Source: DAORHV01 sp964448405
GTDB lineage: Bacteria > Patescibacteriota > Gracilibacteria > Peribacterales > Peribacteraceae
Reading direction: 5' to 3'
Assembly (NCBI GenBank): GCA_964448405.1
Contig: CAYUVW010000004.1
Coordinates: forward strand, 1-64,000
Length of the DNA stretch: 64,000 bases
Made by a program: the position numbers and the translations under genes. The notes beneath the pieces were generated by a model. The model did not search any database and had not been told where the DNA came from. It saw only the letters and a program-made list of their open reading frames with translations. This document shows, piece by piece, positions 26,063 to 34,413 of this stretch (positions are counted from its first letter, which is position 1; each line of letters opens with the position of its first letter).

Positions 26063-26068
26063 TATTCT
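26063..26068 (+). promoter_or_regulatory. -10 box, leaderless start of the gene at 26076
   Basis: TATTCT (26063-26068) ends 7 bases before the ATG at 26076. Confidence 0.55.
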
Positions 26069-26075
26069 GTTAGCC

Positions 26076-26480
26076 ATGGCCGACAATCAGCAACCAGCAA
26101 CCGGAGGCGCCGCCGCAAGCGGGGGCCTGACTATTCCTCCGGATATTCAGGAGAAATTCGGTCCGCTTATTGCATTGGTGAAAGGTTCAGAAAGCATGAA
26201 CAACGAAGAGCGGCAGTATTGGATCAACATCCTGCCGATCATGACCCCGGAACAGCTGAAAAATCTGGAGGAAATTTTGACCAACGAGAAAAAGCAGCTC
26301 GCTGCCATTGATGAAAAATACAGCAAGGAAGTATCCACGATCGGCGATGAAAAAGTCGTGGCGCAGATGGAAGAAGAAATTAAGCGCAAGCGTGCCGAAC
26401 GCGCGCAAATCGAAAAGAAGCTTGCCGATGAAGAGGGTAAAACGGAAAGCAGCATCTTGGAGCAGATTCAAAATTTCTAA
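26076..26480 (+). CDS. Hypothetical coiled-coil protein (134 aa)
   Basis: After a low-complexity start (Gln, Ala, Gly) the protein is almost all helix, with a long charged coiled coil from about residue 60 to the end (EEILTNEKKQLAAIDEKYS, EEEIKRKRAERAQIEKKLAD). It has no signal or membrane segment. I recognise no named family. It lies 52 bases downstream of greA but with its own -10 box, and is convergent with holA. Confidence 0.75.
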   Translation: MADNQQPATGGAAASGGLTIPPDIQEKFGPLIALVKGSESMNNEERQYWINILPIMTPEQLKNLEEILTNEKKQLAAIDEKYSKEVSTIGDEKVVAQMEEEIKRKRAERAQIEKKLADEEGKTESSILEQIQNF

Positions 26481-26552
26481 GGAATCAAAGAAGATCAAGA
26501 CGACAAGGAGCACAACGATTCGTTGTCTTCATTGATTTCTTTGTCCTCTTTT

Positions 26553-27539
26553 TTAGCCGCATGCCAGAATCGCCCGCTCCGCCAACACAATGAGTTCTTC
26601 CGGACGTTCGGCGGTGTATTTCAACTCACCTGTTTTCAGTGCAATATCCGTACTGGCAGCCCAATCGACCAATGTCTTCACGCGCGTTCGATCGAACGAA
26701 CGGGCCAGCGGCAACAAACCGCGAACGCTGAAGAAATTCACGCCGGAGGATTTAGCAATACTCCGCTCATCGCAGATGCCGGCATCCAGGCAAATGCGGA
26801 GCGCGCTGATGTTCTTGATCATATTCAGCAAGATGACCCACATGCCATACGGCTCTTCGCCACGCTCAAGTCTGCGACGGAAAAACTGCAGCGCTTGCAC
26901 CGATTTTCGACCGCCGATCAGGTCGGTCAGCTGCCACACCACCTGTGACCCCGAGGGCACGCACAACACGTCGATATGGTCGATGGTGATTTCCGGATTC
27001 CGTACCGTGTCTGCTGCCGAAGCAACACCTGCATGCACGGCCAGCTTGTCCAGCTCGCCCTGCAACATCCATTGGTCATCTCCTGCAATGGACTGCAACG
27101 CTCGTATAGCATCGGGGCCGATGATTGCGCCTCTCGATGCGGCGTACTCGCGAATCCATGCGGAAAGCTTGGGTGGCGGCAAGGAATCGAATTGTTTCAC
27201 CTCCGCCTTCTCAAGCAAGTCCTTCACGATACCGAGACGCTTATCGACTTTCGTTTCATAGACGACGAAAATCACCTGGGGATGCAACACCTCGAGCACG
27301 CGCGAGAGTCCGTCTTTGTCGATCTTCGGAACACCCTCGCACAGCACCAAACGACGCTCGGCGATGAATGGCATGGTTGCGACCGCATCCATAATGCTGG
27401 AAACGGTCTGGGTGGCGCCCAAAAGCACCTGCAGGTTTTCCGGTCCGTGCTTGGCGGCAAAGGACTGCTTCCAGCGCTGAATCTCATGCTTGAGCGTGTA
27501 GGAGTTCTCGCCGACGAAGAAGAAAAACTGACTCTCCAT
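26553..27539 (-). CDS. holA: DNA polymerase III delta subunit
   Basis: Delta opens the beta clamp as part of the clamp loader. The 328-residue protein has the family order: FFFVGENSYTLKHEIQRW at the N-terminus, an AAA-like alpha/beta domain without a Walker A, the segment DDQWMLQGELDKLAVHAG in the lid domain, and a C-terminal helical collar (GGRKSVQALQFFRRRLERGE). The ATG at 27539 gives MESQFFFFVGEN. A longer reading would cross the assembly gap. Confidence 0.9.
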   Translation of the reverse strand: MESQFFFFVGENSYTLKHEIQRWKQSFAAKHGPENLQVLLGATQTVSSIMDAVATMPFIAERRLVLCEGVPKIDKDGLSRVLEVLHPQVIFVVYETKVDKRLGIVKDLLEKAEVKQFDSLPPPKLSAWIREYAASRGAIIGPDAIRALQSIAGDDQWMLQGELDKLAVHAGVASAADTVRNPEITIDHIDVLCVPSGSQVVWQLTDLIGGRKSVQALQFFRRRLERGEEPYGMWVILLNMIKNISALRICLDAGICDERSIAKSSGVNFFSVRGLLPLARSFDRTRVKTLVDWAASTDIALKTGELKYTAERPEELIVLAERAILACG

Positions 27540-27548
27540 GAGGCTGTA

Positions 27549-27554
27549 AGAATA
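27549..27554 (-). promoter_or_regulatory. Extended -10 of holA
   Basis: On the - strand TGC-TATTCT (hexamer 27549-27554) ends 9 bases before the ATG at 27539. Confidence 0.6.
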
Positions 27555-27570
27555 GCACGGCTGGAGGCCG

Positions 27571-27670
27571 NNNNNNNNNNNNNNNNNNNNNNNNNNNNNN
27601 NNNNNNNNNNNNNNNNNNNNNNNNNNNNNNNNNNNNNNNNNNNNNNNNNNNNNNNNNNNNNNNNNNNNNN
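27571..27670. other. Assembly gap (100 N)
   Basis: Exactly 100 Ns between the divergent holA and dockerin-like genes. The size is unknown, so genes could be missing here. Confidence 0.95.
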
Positions 27671-27674
27671 GTGC

Positions 27675-27680
27675 TATAGT
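27675..27680 (+). promoter_or_regulatory. Extended -10 of the dockerin-like gene
   Basis: TGC-TATAGT (27675-27680) ends 8 bases before the ATG at 27689, directly after the assembly gap. Confidence 0.6.
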
Positions 27681-27688
27681 ACTAGGAA

Positions 27689-28015
27689 ATGCACACATAT
27701 TTCACCACCTTCTCGGCACAAACAATCCGTCGTGCAGGACTGGTTCTTGGCTGCATGTCCGTGGCATTTGCCGTGGGTATTCAAACAGCCGGTGACGTGC
27801 GTCCACTGGTGGAGCCAACGCGTGCAGGAATCCGATTGAGTGGCGACGTAGACGGCAATGACATGGTAACGCTTGCAGATGCTCGCTTGGCGCTGGAAAT
27901 AGCGCGCGGCTACCGCAATGCCACCCCGGAAGAACTTGAGGCAGACACCAACCAAGACTTCCGCATTACGATTGAAGACGTGGCGGCAATTCTGGAAATC
28001 GTCGAGCGGCGCTAG
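27689..28015 (+). CDS. Secreted dockerin-like protein (108 aa)
   Basis: A basic start and hydrophobic stretch (AGLVLGCMSVAFAVGIQTAG) form a signal peptide or anchor. Residues about 50-105 hold two dockerin-type calcium loops followed by helices: GDVDGNDMVTLADARLALEI and DTNQDFRITIEDVAAILEIV. Dockerins bind cohesin domains with high affinity. A cohesin-like domain is encoded by the next gene, 56 bases downstream and in the same direction, so the two products may dock on the surface. The protein is essentially a free dockerin with no catalytic partner. Confidence 0.82.
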   Translation: MHTYFTTFSAQTIRRAGLVLGCMSVAFAVGIQTAGDVRPLVEPTRAGIRLSGDVDGNDMVTLADARLALEIARGYRNATPEELEADTNQDFRITIEDVAAILEIVERR

Positions 28016-28071
28016 ACCCCTTTCAAACACACACATCCATGCTGTTGCACTCACCGCTCCAGGGAAAGACG

Positions 28072-29391
28072 ATGACACGCTCCACGCTGTGGATTGCTTC
28101 TGTAGTCCTGGCGCTGTTCGGTGCATCTTCCACTGCGTATGCCGCATTGAGTGATCCGCCGGAGACCGGACCGCTGAGCGCCCCACCCTGCACCGATGCG
28201 CTCATCGGCTGCAAAGACGGCGATTCATACGTCGGCACGGCGCAAGCAGCCGACGTCGACTCCAGCGCCGCCGCAGTCACGGTGACGCAGCTCACCTTTC
28301 AACCGCACTGCATTAATCAAGATCGCAGGAATTGCCCGGTATTCGAAACCGTCAACGGCAGCGAGCTGACGACCTCGGTTCTGCGGGCAGGTGACATTGT
28401 GGACATGGATATCGTGATCGAAACTCCGGACCCGTCCAAAGTGAACACGATTCGATCGTGGATCAAATTCGATCCGGCCTTTTTGGAGGCCCGCAGCGTG
28501 GAATTGACTTCAGCTCTCTCGCAACCGATTCCCGGCGAACAGGCAATCGATGCCAATAACGGCATCGTTAAAATCGGTGGCGGAACAAACGGCTCGCTGC
28601 AAACACCAAAAACGGCAATCGCCCGCGTTACGTTCCGTGTGAAGTCGACGTCGTCCAATACGACCATTTCTTTTCAGAATTTTCTCGAAGACGGCACCGG
28701 CGAAACATCGGTGACTGCATCGGACAATGCGTCGCTCCTGACCGTGCAGCCGACCGTTCTTACGGTTCGACTGTCCACCGAGCAAATGTCCAGCAGCAGT
28801 AGCAGTGCAGGCGGATCGTTCCTCGACATCTTGCAACAGCGGGGCGGGGCAACCGGCGGCAGCGGTACGCAAGGCTCGTCCAGCAGCGCAATCGGCGGCG
28901 CCAACTCCGCATTCACCTTGCTGCAGGTACAAAACGTTCGCGTGACCTCCAAAGACACGAATATTTTCCTGGGCTGGCAAGGCCTGACAAGTACCGATTT
29001 GGCCGGTTACAACGTCTACTACGGCACCGTGAGCGGAAAGTACATTAACCGCCGCAGCGTTCCGGACACATCCAGCAGCTTGGTCGTCCGAGATTTAGAG
29101 CCCGGCACCCAGTACTTCCTGGCCGTCCGCGGATTCAATTCCAAGAACCAGGAAACCGTGTTCAGCCACGAAGTTTCGGTCGTGGTCGGCAAGCCCGAAA
29201 CATCCAGTGCGCCGCTGGCACAAATCGATCCGCAGGATCTTCCGCCGGAAGAAAACCCCATCGAAACCCACAATGGAAAAAACATCTCCGGCGAAACCGG
29301 CGTGAACTCCACGCTTGCTTTGTTGGCACTGGCATCTGCCGGCATCGGCACATTCTTCGCCTGGCGCCGCCAACTTCACCTTCCTCTGTAA
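28072..29391 (+). CDS. Surface protein: cohesin-like domain, FN3 domain, sorting-type C-terminus
   Basis: Signal peptide (about 1-24, ending TAYA). Residues about 95-230 resemble a cohesin/carbohydrate-binding-type beta sandwich (RAGDIVDMDIVIETPDP, SWIKFDPAFLEARSVEL, TAIARVTFRV). A Ser/Gly linker follows. Next is a fibronectin type-III domain (DLAGYNVYYGTVSGKY, VRDLEPGTQYFLAVRGFN). The end is SGETG, a hydrophobic helix and RRQ, like a sortase signal. I chose ATG 28072 because it gives a compact signal peptide; ATG 28039 is possible. It probably forms an operon with the dockerin-like gene. Confidence 0.8.
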   Translation: MTRSTLWIASVVLALFGASSTAYAALSDPPETGPLSAPPCTDALIGCKDGDSYVGTAQAADVDSSAAAVTVTQLTFQPHCINQDRRNCPVFETVNGSELTTSVLRAGDIVDMDIVIETPDPSKVNTIRSWIKFDPAFLEARSVELTSALSQPIPGEQAIDANNGIVKIGGGTNGSLQTPKTAIARVTFRVKSTSSNTTISFQNFLEDGTGETSVTASDNASLLTVQPTVLTVRLSTEQMSSSSSSAGGSFLDILQQRGGATGGSGTQGSSSSAIGGANSAFTLLQVQNVRVTSKDTNIFLGWQGLTSTDLAGYNVYYGTVSGKYINRRSVPDTSSSLVVRDLEPGTQYFLAVRGFNSKNQETVFSHEVSVVVGKPETSSAPLAQIDPQDLPPEENPIETHNGKNISGETGVNSTLALLALASAGIGTFFAWRRQLHLPL

Positions 29392-29394
29392 ACA

Positions 29395-30504
29395 GTGTCC
29401 GACTCTCCGCTTCATTCCAGCTGGAACTCCACTGACTCGTCTGAAACACGGGTACCGGTGCGCAGCAGTGCACCTGAGCCTGTAGACCAGCAGCCGGTGC
29501 ATCGTGCTGCGGTACGGATCGAAGCACCGCAGGGGCCCATGCATCTGGCTGCGTTCACCGGCATCGGCTTGGTGCTGTTGCTCGGTGCGATTTTCTACCT
29601 TGGCACCGACAGTTTGCGCGGCAGTCTTACCGGCGGCGCAGGAACCAGCGTGAACGTGACGATCACCAAAGAAGGGGCATTCAGTCCAAACAGCGTTGCC
29701 ATTCGACCTGGAGATGAACTGGTAATCACCAATGAAAATCCGGATCCTCAAGTTCTGAAACCAAAAGACACCGCCGAGTTATTCAGCGTCCAGGTGTTGT
29801 TCGATGAGCCGTTCTCGTTTGTGGTGCCGGTTGCCGCACTCGGCAAAACATACACGTATTTTTCGGAGACACTGCCCGAGGATGCGTTGCTGGAAATCAG
29901 CGTTGTAGAGAGCGTTGAACAAGCGGCCGTCAGCTCGGACGCCAACTCCAGTGAGGACCTTATTCCCCTGCCACCCATTCTGCCTACACCGGAAAGCAGC
30001 GAGTCATCGTCCGAGTCTTCGGAAAGCAGCTCTTCGTCGTCCAGCAGCATTCCGGTGGTCCAAGCATCGACGCCAGCATCTGGGCAACCACTCGTCGTCG
30101 CATTGATTTCGTCCAGCATCCCACCCTCCGCCCGCGCGACCGGCCAGCCGTCGACATTCAGCCTCCGACCGGCAGCCGCATCCGTATCGAGCAGCTCATT
30201 GCCGTCGCTGAGCGGGAACCAGAGCAATTTGCCGAATAATCCATATACGGTCGGCAACCGCATCGAAGCCGAGCGACTCGGGCTGACCTCTTCCAGCGGC
30301 GGTCGTAACAGCAGCACTTCGTCATCGCTGAAGAGTGGCGCACCGCTCCGCAGAATTACCACACCGGTACAAACCGTGAGCACAGTGACGAAAAAGCCCC
30401 GTGCCAACGTGGAGACCGGCCCCCACGAGAGCATGATCATCGTTACGGTACTCACCATGGGACTGATTGTGCTGTACTACCGTCGCGTGGTTTCACAGGC
30501 GTAA
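29395..30504 (+). CDS. Membrane protein with degenerate cupredoxin-like domain and Ser-rich stalk
   Basis: The GTG at 29395 follows the previous TAA by 3 bases, typical coupling here. A cytoplasmic start (1-50) precedes a membrane helix (about 54-72), a plastocyanin-like beta domain (about 82-165, with EGAFSPNSVAIRPGDELVIT), a Ser/Glu-rich stalk, and a second C-terminal helix preceded by ETGP and followed by YYRR. No His, Cys or Met set for copper is visible in the domain, so copper binding is unlikely. The tail resembles TGP-type sorting signals. An ATG at 29539 is a shorter alternative. Confidence 0.72.
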   Translation: MSDSPLHSSWNSTDSSETRVPVRSSAPEPVDQQPVHRAAVRIEAPQGPMHLAAFTGIGLVLLLGAIFYLGTDSLRGSLTGGAGTSVNVTITKEGAFSPNSVAIRPGDELVITNENPDPQVLKPKDTAELFSVQVLFDEPFSFVVPVAALGKTYTYFSETLPEDALLEISVVESVEQAAVSSDANSSEDLIPLPPILPTPESSESSSESSESSSSSSSSIPVVQASTPASGQPLVVALISSSIPPSARATGQPSTFSLRPAAASVSSSSLPSLSGNQSNLPNNPYTVGNRIEAERLGLTSSSGGRNSSTSSSLKSGAPLRRITTPVQTVSTVTKKPRANVETGPHESMIIVTVLTMGLIVLYYRRVVSQA

Positions 30505-30507
30505 CGA

Positions 30508-30535
30508 AAAAGAGGGCCGAAGCCCCCTTTGTCGT
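30508..30535 (+). terminator. Short terminator-like hairpin
   Basis: GGGC, loop CGAA, GCCC, then CCTTTGTC, just after the stop at 30504. An A-run precedes it, so it could serve the convergent gene as well. Confidence 0.5.
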
Positions 30536-30553
30536 ATTATTCGAAGTCGTGTA

Positions 30554-31009
30554 CTACAGACTGATGTCCGAGCTCATTTCCACATTCCCCTCTTCCGATG
30601 TGTTGCCCTTGCAAGCCTTCGCATCGGTGCGGAATTGCTGGTGCGCAGCCTTCTTTGCCTTGCGGAATGCCTCACGAGCCGACTTGTGGCTGGTGGTGAA
30701 TGCCTTCCAGGCGGCCTTGAGAGCAGTCTGGCGCTGAGCGGTGTCGGTCAGTGCCCAAGCTGCTTTGAGTGCATCTTTGCGAGTCGTCAGAGCGGTTTTC
30801 GTGGAAGCTGCAAATGCATCGAATGCCGTGACGATAGCGGTATCGCGCTTATCGACTGCACTGGACATACATGCACCGTCGACTTGCTTGCGCTCCATTC
30901 TGGCCGAAGAACTGGAACCCGTGTTCGATTCCATGGCAAAAGCAGGAACAGCCATGCTCATTGCGACTGCCGTCGACAATGCTGCTGCGGCAAACGTACG
31001 AAGCTTCAT
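30554..31009 (-). CDS. Secreted Ala/Lys-rich helical protein (151 aa)
   Basis: A clear signal peptide (MKLRTFAAAALSTAVAMSMA, ending PAFA) is followed by a short Ser-rich stretch. The rest is strongly helical with a repeating Ala/Lys/Thr pattern (TALTTRKDALKAAW, QTALKAAWKAFTTSHKSA). Two Cys residues (GACMS and KACKG) flank the helical part and could form a disulfide. No named family is recognised. It is convergent with the surface operon. Confidence 0.72.
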   Translation of the reverse strand: MKLRTFAAAALSTAVAMSMAVPAFAMESNTGSSSSARMERKQVDGACMSSAVDKRDTAIVTAFDAFAASTKTALTTRKDALKAAWALTDTAQRQTALKAAWKAFTTSHKSAREAFRKAKKAAHQQFRTDAKACKGNTSEEGNVEMSSDISL

Positions 31010-31163
31010 AAGAAAAATGGGGAAAAGTAAGTGACTATGATGACGAGGATACCCTCGGATTCTTACGCGTATCCTTGCAACATTTCAGGAGCATTGTGCA
31101 GTCAAAGTCTCGTCGAAGCATTGCACACCGAACCTCTTTCCGATGAAATGCCTGCTCAATCGC

Positions 31164-32084
31164 ATGGATATTTTTCTCACCCTGCTCGGCAAATTACTCC
31201 CGTTGTACGGACTCATTTTCTTGGGGTTCATCGCCGGACGCGCGCTGAAAGCACAGAAGGAAACGGTTGCCGGACTGTTGCTGTACATCTTATCGCCGTT
31301 CGTGGTGTTCCACGGCGTGGTGACCACCGTGTTGGATGCCGGAGCAATTTCGCTCCCCATCTTGTTTTTCGTACTGTGCTGCGGCCTTTCGGTACTGTGG
31401 TATGCAATCGGCGGCTACGTTTGGAAAGACTCAACGCGCGGCATCTTCGCTTACACCGGCGCCACGGGAAACACCGGCTACTTCGGCATTCCGGTTGCGT
31501 TGGCGATCTTCGGCGAAGGCGTGCTGGGCACCATGGTGTTGTCGATCATGGGTTTCGTCCTGTTCGAAAATTCACTCGGATTCTTTTTCACCGCGCGCGG
31601 CAACTACACACCCAAGGAAAGCCTGCGTCGGCTGCTTCGACTGCCGACTATCTACGCGTTCGCCATCGGCTTGGCTGTGAACGCCATGCACATGCCGCTT
31701 GGCGAAGGCTACTTGGCCCTGGCGCTGAACATGCGCGGTGCGTTCAGCGTGCTCGGCATGATGATCATCGGCATGGGTATAGCAGATATGCGCTCGCTCA
31801 AGCTGGATTACGCGTTCTTCGGCCTGTGCTTCCTGGCAAAATTCATGGTGTGGCCGGCACTTATGGCGCTGGTCATTGTGATCGACATGACGTTCTTGCA
31901 CTTCTACACGCCGCTTGTGCACAAAGTCATGATCCTGCTTTCGGTGACTCCGTTGGCCGCCAACACCGTGGTACTGGCCACCGCACTGAAGGCACAACCC
32001 GAAAAAGCAGCGCTGGCAGTATTGCTCTCCACGGTGTTCGCACTGTTTTTCATCCCGTTGGTCAGCGTGTATTTCCTGCAGTAG
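31164..32084 (+). CDS. AEC-family (auxin efflux carrier-type) transporter
   Basis: The 306-residue protein has about ten membrane helices in two halves. AEC signatures are visible: LLPLYGLIFLGFIAGR at the N-terminus, GATGNTGYFGIPVALAIFGE after helix 4 (the N-T-G-x-x-G-x-P crossover motif) and SVTPLAANTVVLA near the end. Members move organic acids or similar anions; substrate unknown. ATG 31164 gives MDIFLTLLGKLLPLYG. ATG 31143 would add seven residues. Confidence 0.88.
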   Translation: MDIFLTLLGKLLPLYGLIFLGFIAGRALKAQKETVAGLLLYILSPFVVFHGVVTTVLDAGAISLPILFFVLCCGLSVLWYAIGGYVWKDSTRGIFAYTGATGNTGYFGIPVALAIFGEGVLGTMVLSIMGFVLFENSLGFFFTARGNYTPKESLRRLLRLPTIYAFAIGLAVNAMHMPLGEGYLALALNMRGAFSVLGMMIIGMGIADMRSLKLDYAFFGLCFLAKFMVWPALMALVIVIDMTFLHFYTPLVHKVMILLSVTPLAANTVVLATALKAQPEKAALAVLLSTVFALFFIPLVSVYFLQ

Positions 32085-32087
32085 GAA

Positions 32088-32765
32088 CTACAGCATCTGG
32101 AATTCGTCTTCATCGGAGTGTGCACTCAGCTGCAGTGCGAAACGGTGAATATTTTCGATGCGGCGGCGCATGGTGTCGCGCACGGTATTCCTACAAAAAA
32201 AGCTGCGTATGAGCGGTACCATGGCATCTCGACACCTCATCGTGATGCCCTTCGCAAGCAGAACCGTCGGACGCTCCAAGGTCTGAATGACGCGCGGCAG
32301 TGGATCTTTGAACAGCCGAGGGATATCCGTGTCTTCATACGCGCTTTCGGCGATTTCGACTTCGGACGCGACTGCGCCTGCATTCCATTGGCGACGACGA
32401 TGCTCATCTTCCTGCTTGGATTTCTCGGAGATATCACGATCCAAATCTCGATCGTCTCTCCATTCAACGTCCCACAGCGACTGCTCGATGCCATTCTGCA
32501 CATCCAAACGGTCTGCCAGCACGTACTCCGTCTCAATGAGCAACTGGCGTCCAACGAACGCGTTGAGGATCTCATCCTGGTCTTGTAGAGGCAACCCCTC
32601 CAATACTCCGTACACTGCCCGGCGCGCGATGTCGGACAGGGTGCCGTAGGTCACGAGCATGTGATCTAGCTCATCGGTAAAGGAGCCTACATCGTTGAAA
32701 TGACCCGTCACATCGCGGGCGCGATGCAAATAGTCAAGCTTTTGAGGGGTGGAGAGTTTTACCAA
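32088..32765 (-). CDS. Hypothetical protein (225 aa)
   Basis: A soluble, charged protein that is probably mostly helical. It has acidic stretches (WRDDRDLDRDISEKSKQEDE) in the middle and a basic C-terminal third (RDTMRRRIENIHRFALQL). No signal peptide or family is recognised. It ends 3 bases from the convergent transporter and lies 46 bases downstream of the NTR-SLH-CAP gene on the same strand, so it may be co-transcribed with it. Confidence 0.65.
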   Translation of the reverse strand: MVKLSTPQKLDYLHRARDVTGHFNDVGSFTDELDHMLVTYGTLSDIARRAVYGVLEGLPLQDQDEILNAFVGRQLLIETEYVLADRLDVQNGIEQSLWDVEWRDDRDLDRDISEKSKQEDEHRRRQWNAGAVASEVEIAESAYEDTDIPRLFKDPLPRVIQTLERPTVLLAKGITMRCRDAMVPLIRSFFCRNTVRDTMRRRIENIHRFALQLSAHSDEDEFQML

Positions 32766-32811
32766 GAGAGGGCGATGGTAGCGGCGATAGGGTTGTTGTC
32801 AAAGAATCGGC

Positions 32812-34365
32812 CTACCGACAGAGCGCGGGAGGCTCAGAAACGATTTCGGTGGCGATATGCGCGGTAAGGAAATATCTGCCGTCGCGCAGCGCAATGCCGA
32901 GTCCCATGCGTTGAAAATCAGGGTTGATAACGCCATTCCAATGCGGACGGTAGGCGTACTCACGCTCACGCTGGTACAGGTCGAAGGTTTGGCGCATCGC
33001 GGCAATCAGCTCATCGGTGCAGTCGGCCTGGTCGCAGCGAAACGGCCCCCAGCCGATGTTCTCGGTAAATGTTGATCCGTTCTGGTTGGCAAAACTAAGA
33101 CCACGATCGGTAAACCAACGCCGCACGAGCGCGTAGTCGTACTCCGAACCGGCAGCTTGTCCGGGACGTCGGTGATTCATGCCACCCTCGTTTGCCTTGG
33201 CATCGGACCACTCGTATGCCGTGCGATCAAGTTGAGCGCTTTGGGTATACGGCTTCAATCCCAACGTGGCGCGCTCGACGTTGTACCATTCCAACCAAGC
33301 ATCGCGCACGCGTCGCATATCGATGCCTGCAACGACATCATTCGACGGCTGGCAAGTCGTGCGAAACGAAATTTCATCCGCGGTTTTACTGTCCCGCGTA
33401 CGAATGTTCTCGCGAATACGCCAGACGATTTCGACCAATTCTCCGCGCGTCAGCGGTGCGTTCACCGATGCAATCGTCATGGGAATGGCACGCCGGTCGC
33501 CAAGTGCGGCCACATATTGCTCGTACCACACCGGTCCGTCCCACTCACGCGTCAGTCCAAAGGCAATCGCCGTCATTTTCGACGCTTCGGCGACACTGAC
33601 GGAATTGTTCGGGCGAAACGTTCCGTCGCGGTATCCCTTCACCAATTTTCCTTGCACGGCCTTGCGTAAAAACGGCACGAACCACTCTCCGTCCGACACG
33701 TCGCTGAACTTCAGCCAACCGCTGTCGTACGGGTCTTGAAACGTAACGTCGTCACGAATGCGATAGCCGGGAGCGGCATCGATAAGCACTTTTACAATCT
33801 CTGCCCGACTCACACTTTTTTCCGGACGAAAGGTGCCGTCCCGGTAGCCTGTGACAAGCGAAGCACCATACAACGCCGTAACCGCCTGAAAATTGGGGTG
33901 ATCCGTCGGCACGTCGGAAAACACCTCGCCGGGTTGCGGAGAGGAATCCATACGGTTCTCCAGGTACTGCAAATCTTCTTTGGCGTAGCGCGTGAACTCG
34001 GTGCGCTGGCAACGACCGGTGAACAACGTGCCGCCCGTATCGCTCTCGGCGTAGACAACGTAGGAATCCCCCACCCAAAAATCGATACCGCAGGCATCTC
34101 GGTTGCCGGCCGGCGTGCGTACACTGACGGAGTCGTCGCTTACTCCTTTCCAGGCACGCTCCACATGCAATCGTGCTTCTTGCCAGCGACTCGCACCGAC
34201 CGCAATCGTTTCCACCGAAAGCACGGTACCTTGGAACACCGCTTGGCTGTCGGCAAACGCGCCGGCAGGCCACGTTTCTTTGCATGTGCAGAATGCCCAA
34301 GCGGTTTGGACGACGCACAACGACGCAAGGACAACGCAGCCGATGGTAAACAGGCGTAAGCGCAT
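32812..34365 (-). CDS. Surface protein with NTR/TIMP-like, two SLH and CAP domains
   Basis: Signal peptide (1-24, ending TAWA). The mature N-terminus, CTCKETWPAGAFADSQAVFQ onward, fits the NTR/TIMP-like fold (about 25-140) with conserved Cys pairs (CTC, DACG, GRCQRT). Two SLH repeats follow (about 147-270; GYRDGTFRPEKSVSRAEIVK and GYRDGTFRPNNSVSVAEASK), which bind cell-wall polysaccharide. The C-terminal third (about 345-510) is a CAP/SCP domain (WYNVERATLGLKPY, NIGWGPF, HWNGVINPDFQRMGLG). Domains are clear; the biological target is unknown. The combination is unusual. Confidence 0.85.
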   Translation of the reverse strand: MRLRLFTIGCVVLASLCVVQTAWAFCTCKETWPAGAFADSQAVFQGTVLSVETIAVGASRWQEARLHVERAWKGVSDDSVSVRTPAGNRDACGIDFWVGDSYVVYAESDTGGTLFTGRCQRTEFTRYAKEDLQYLENRMDSSPQPGEVFSDVPTDHPNFQAVTALYGASLVTGYRDGTFRPEKSVSRAEIVKVLIDAAPGYRIRDDVTFQDPYDSGWLKFSDVSDGEWFVPFLRKAVQGKLVKGYRDGTFRPNNSVSVAEASKMTAIAFGLTREWDGPVWYEQYVAALGDRRAIPMTIASVNAPLTRGELVEIVWRIRENIRTRDSKTADEISFRTTCQPSNDVVAGIDMRRVRDAWLEWYNVERATLGLKPYTQSAQLDRTAYEWSDAKANEGGMNHRRPGQAAGSEYDYALVRRWFTDRGLSFANQNGSTFTENIGWGPFRCDQADCTDELIAAMRQTFDLYQREREYAYRPHWNGVINPDFQRMGLGIALRDGRYFLTAHIATEIVSEPPALCR

Positions 34366-34413
34366 GACCGAAGAGGGTCATGGTACCGCCTGGTGACCGT
34401 GCGGTCCAGGCTG

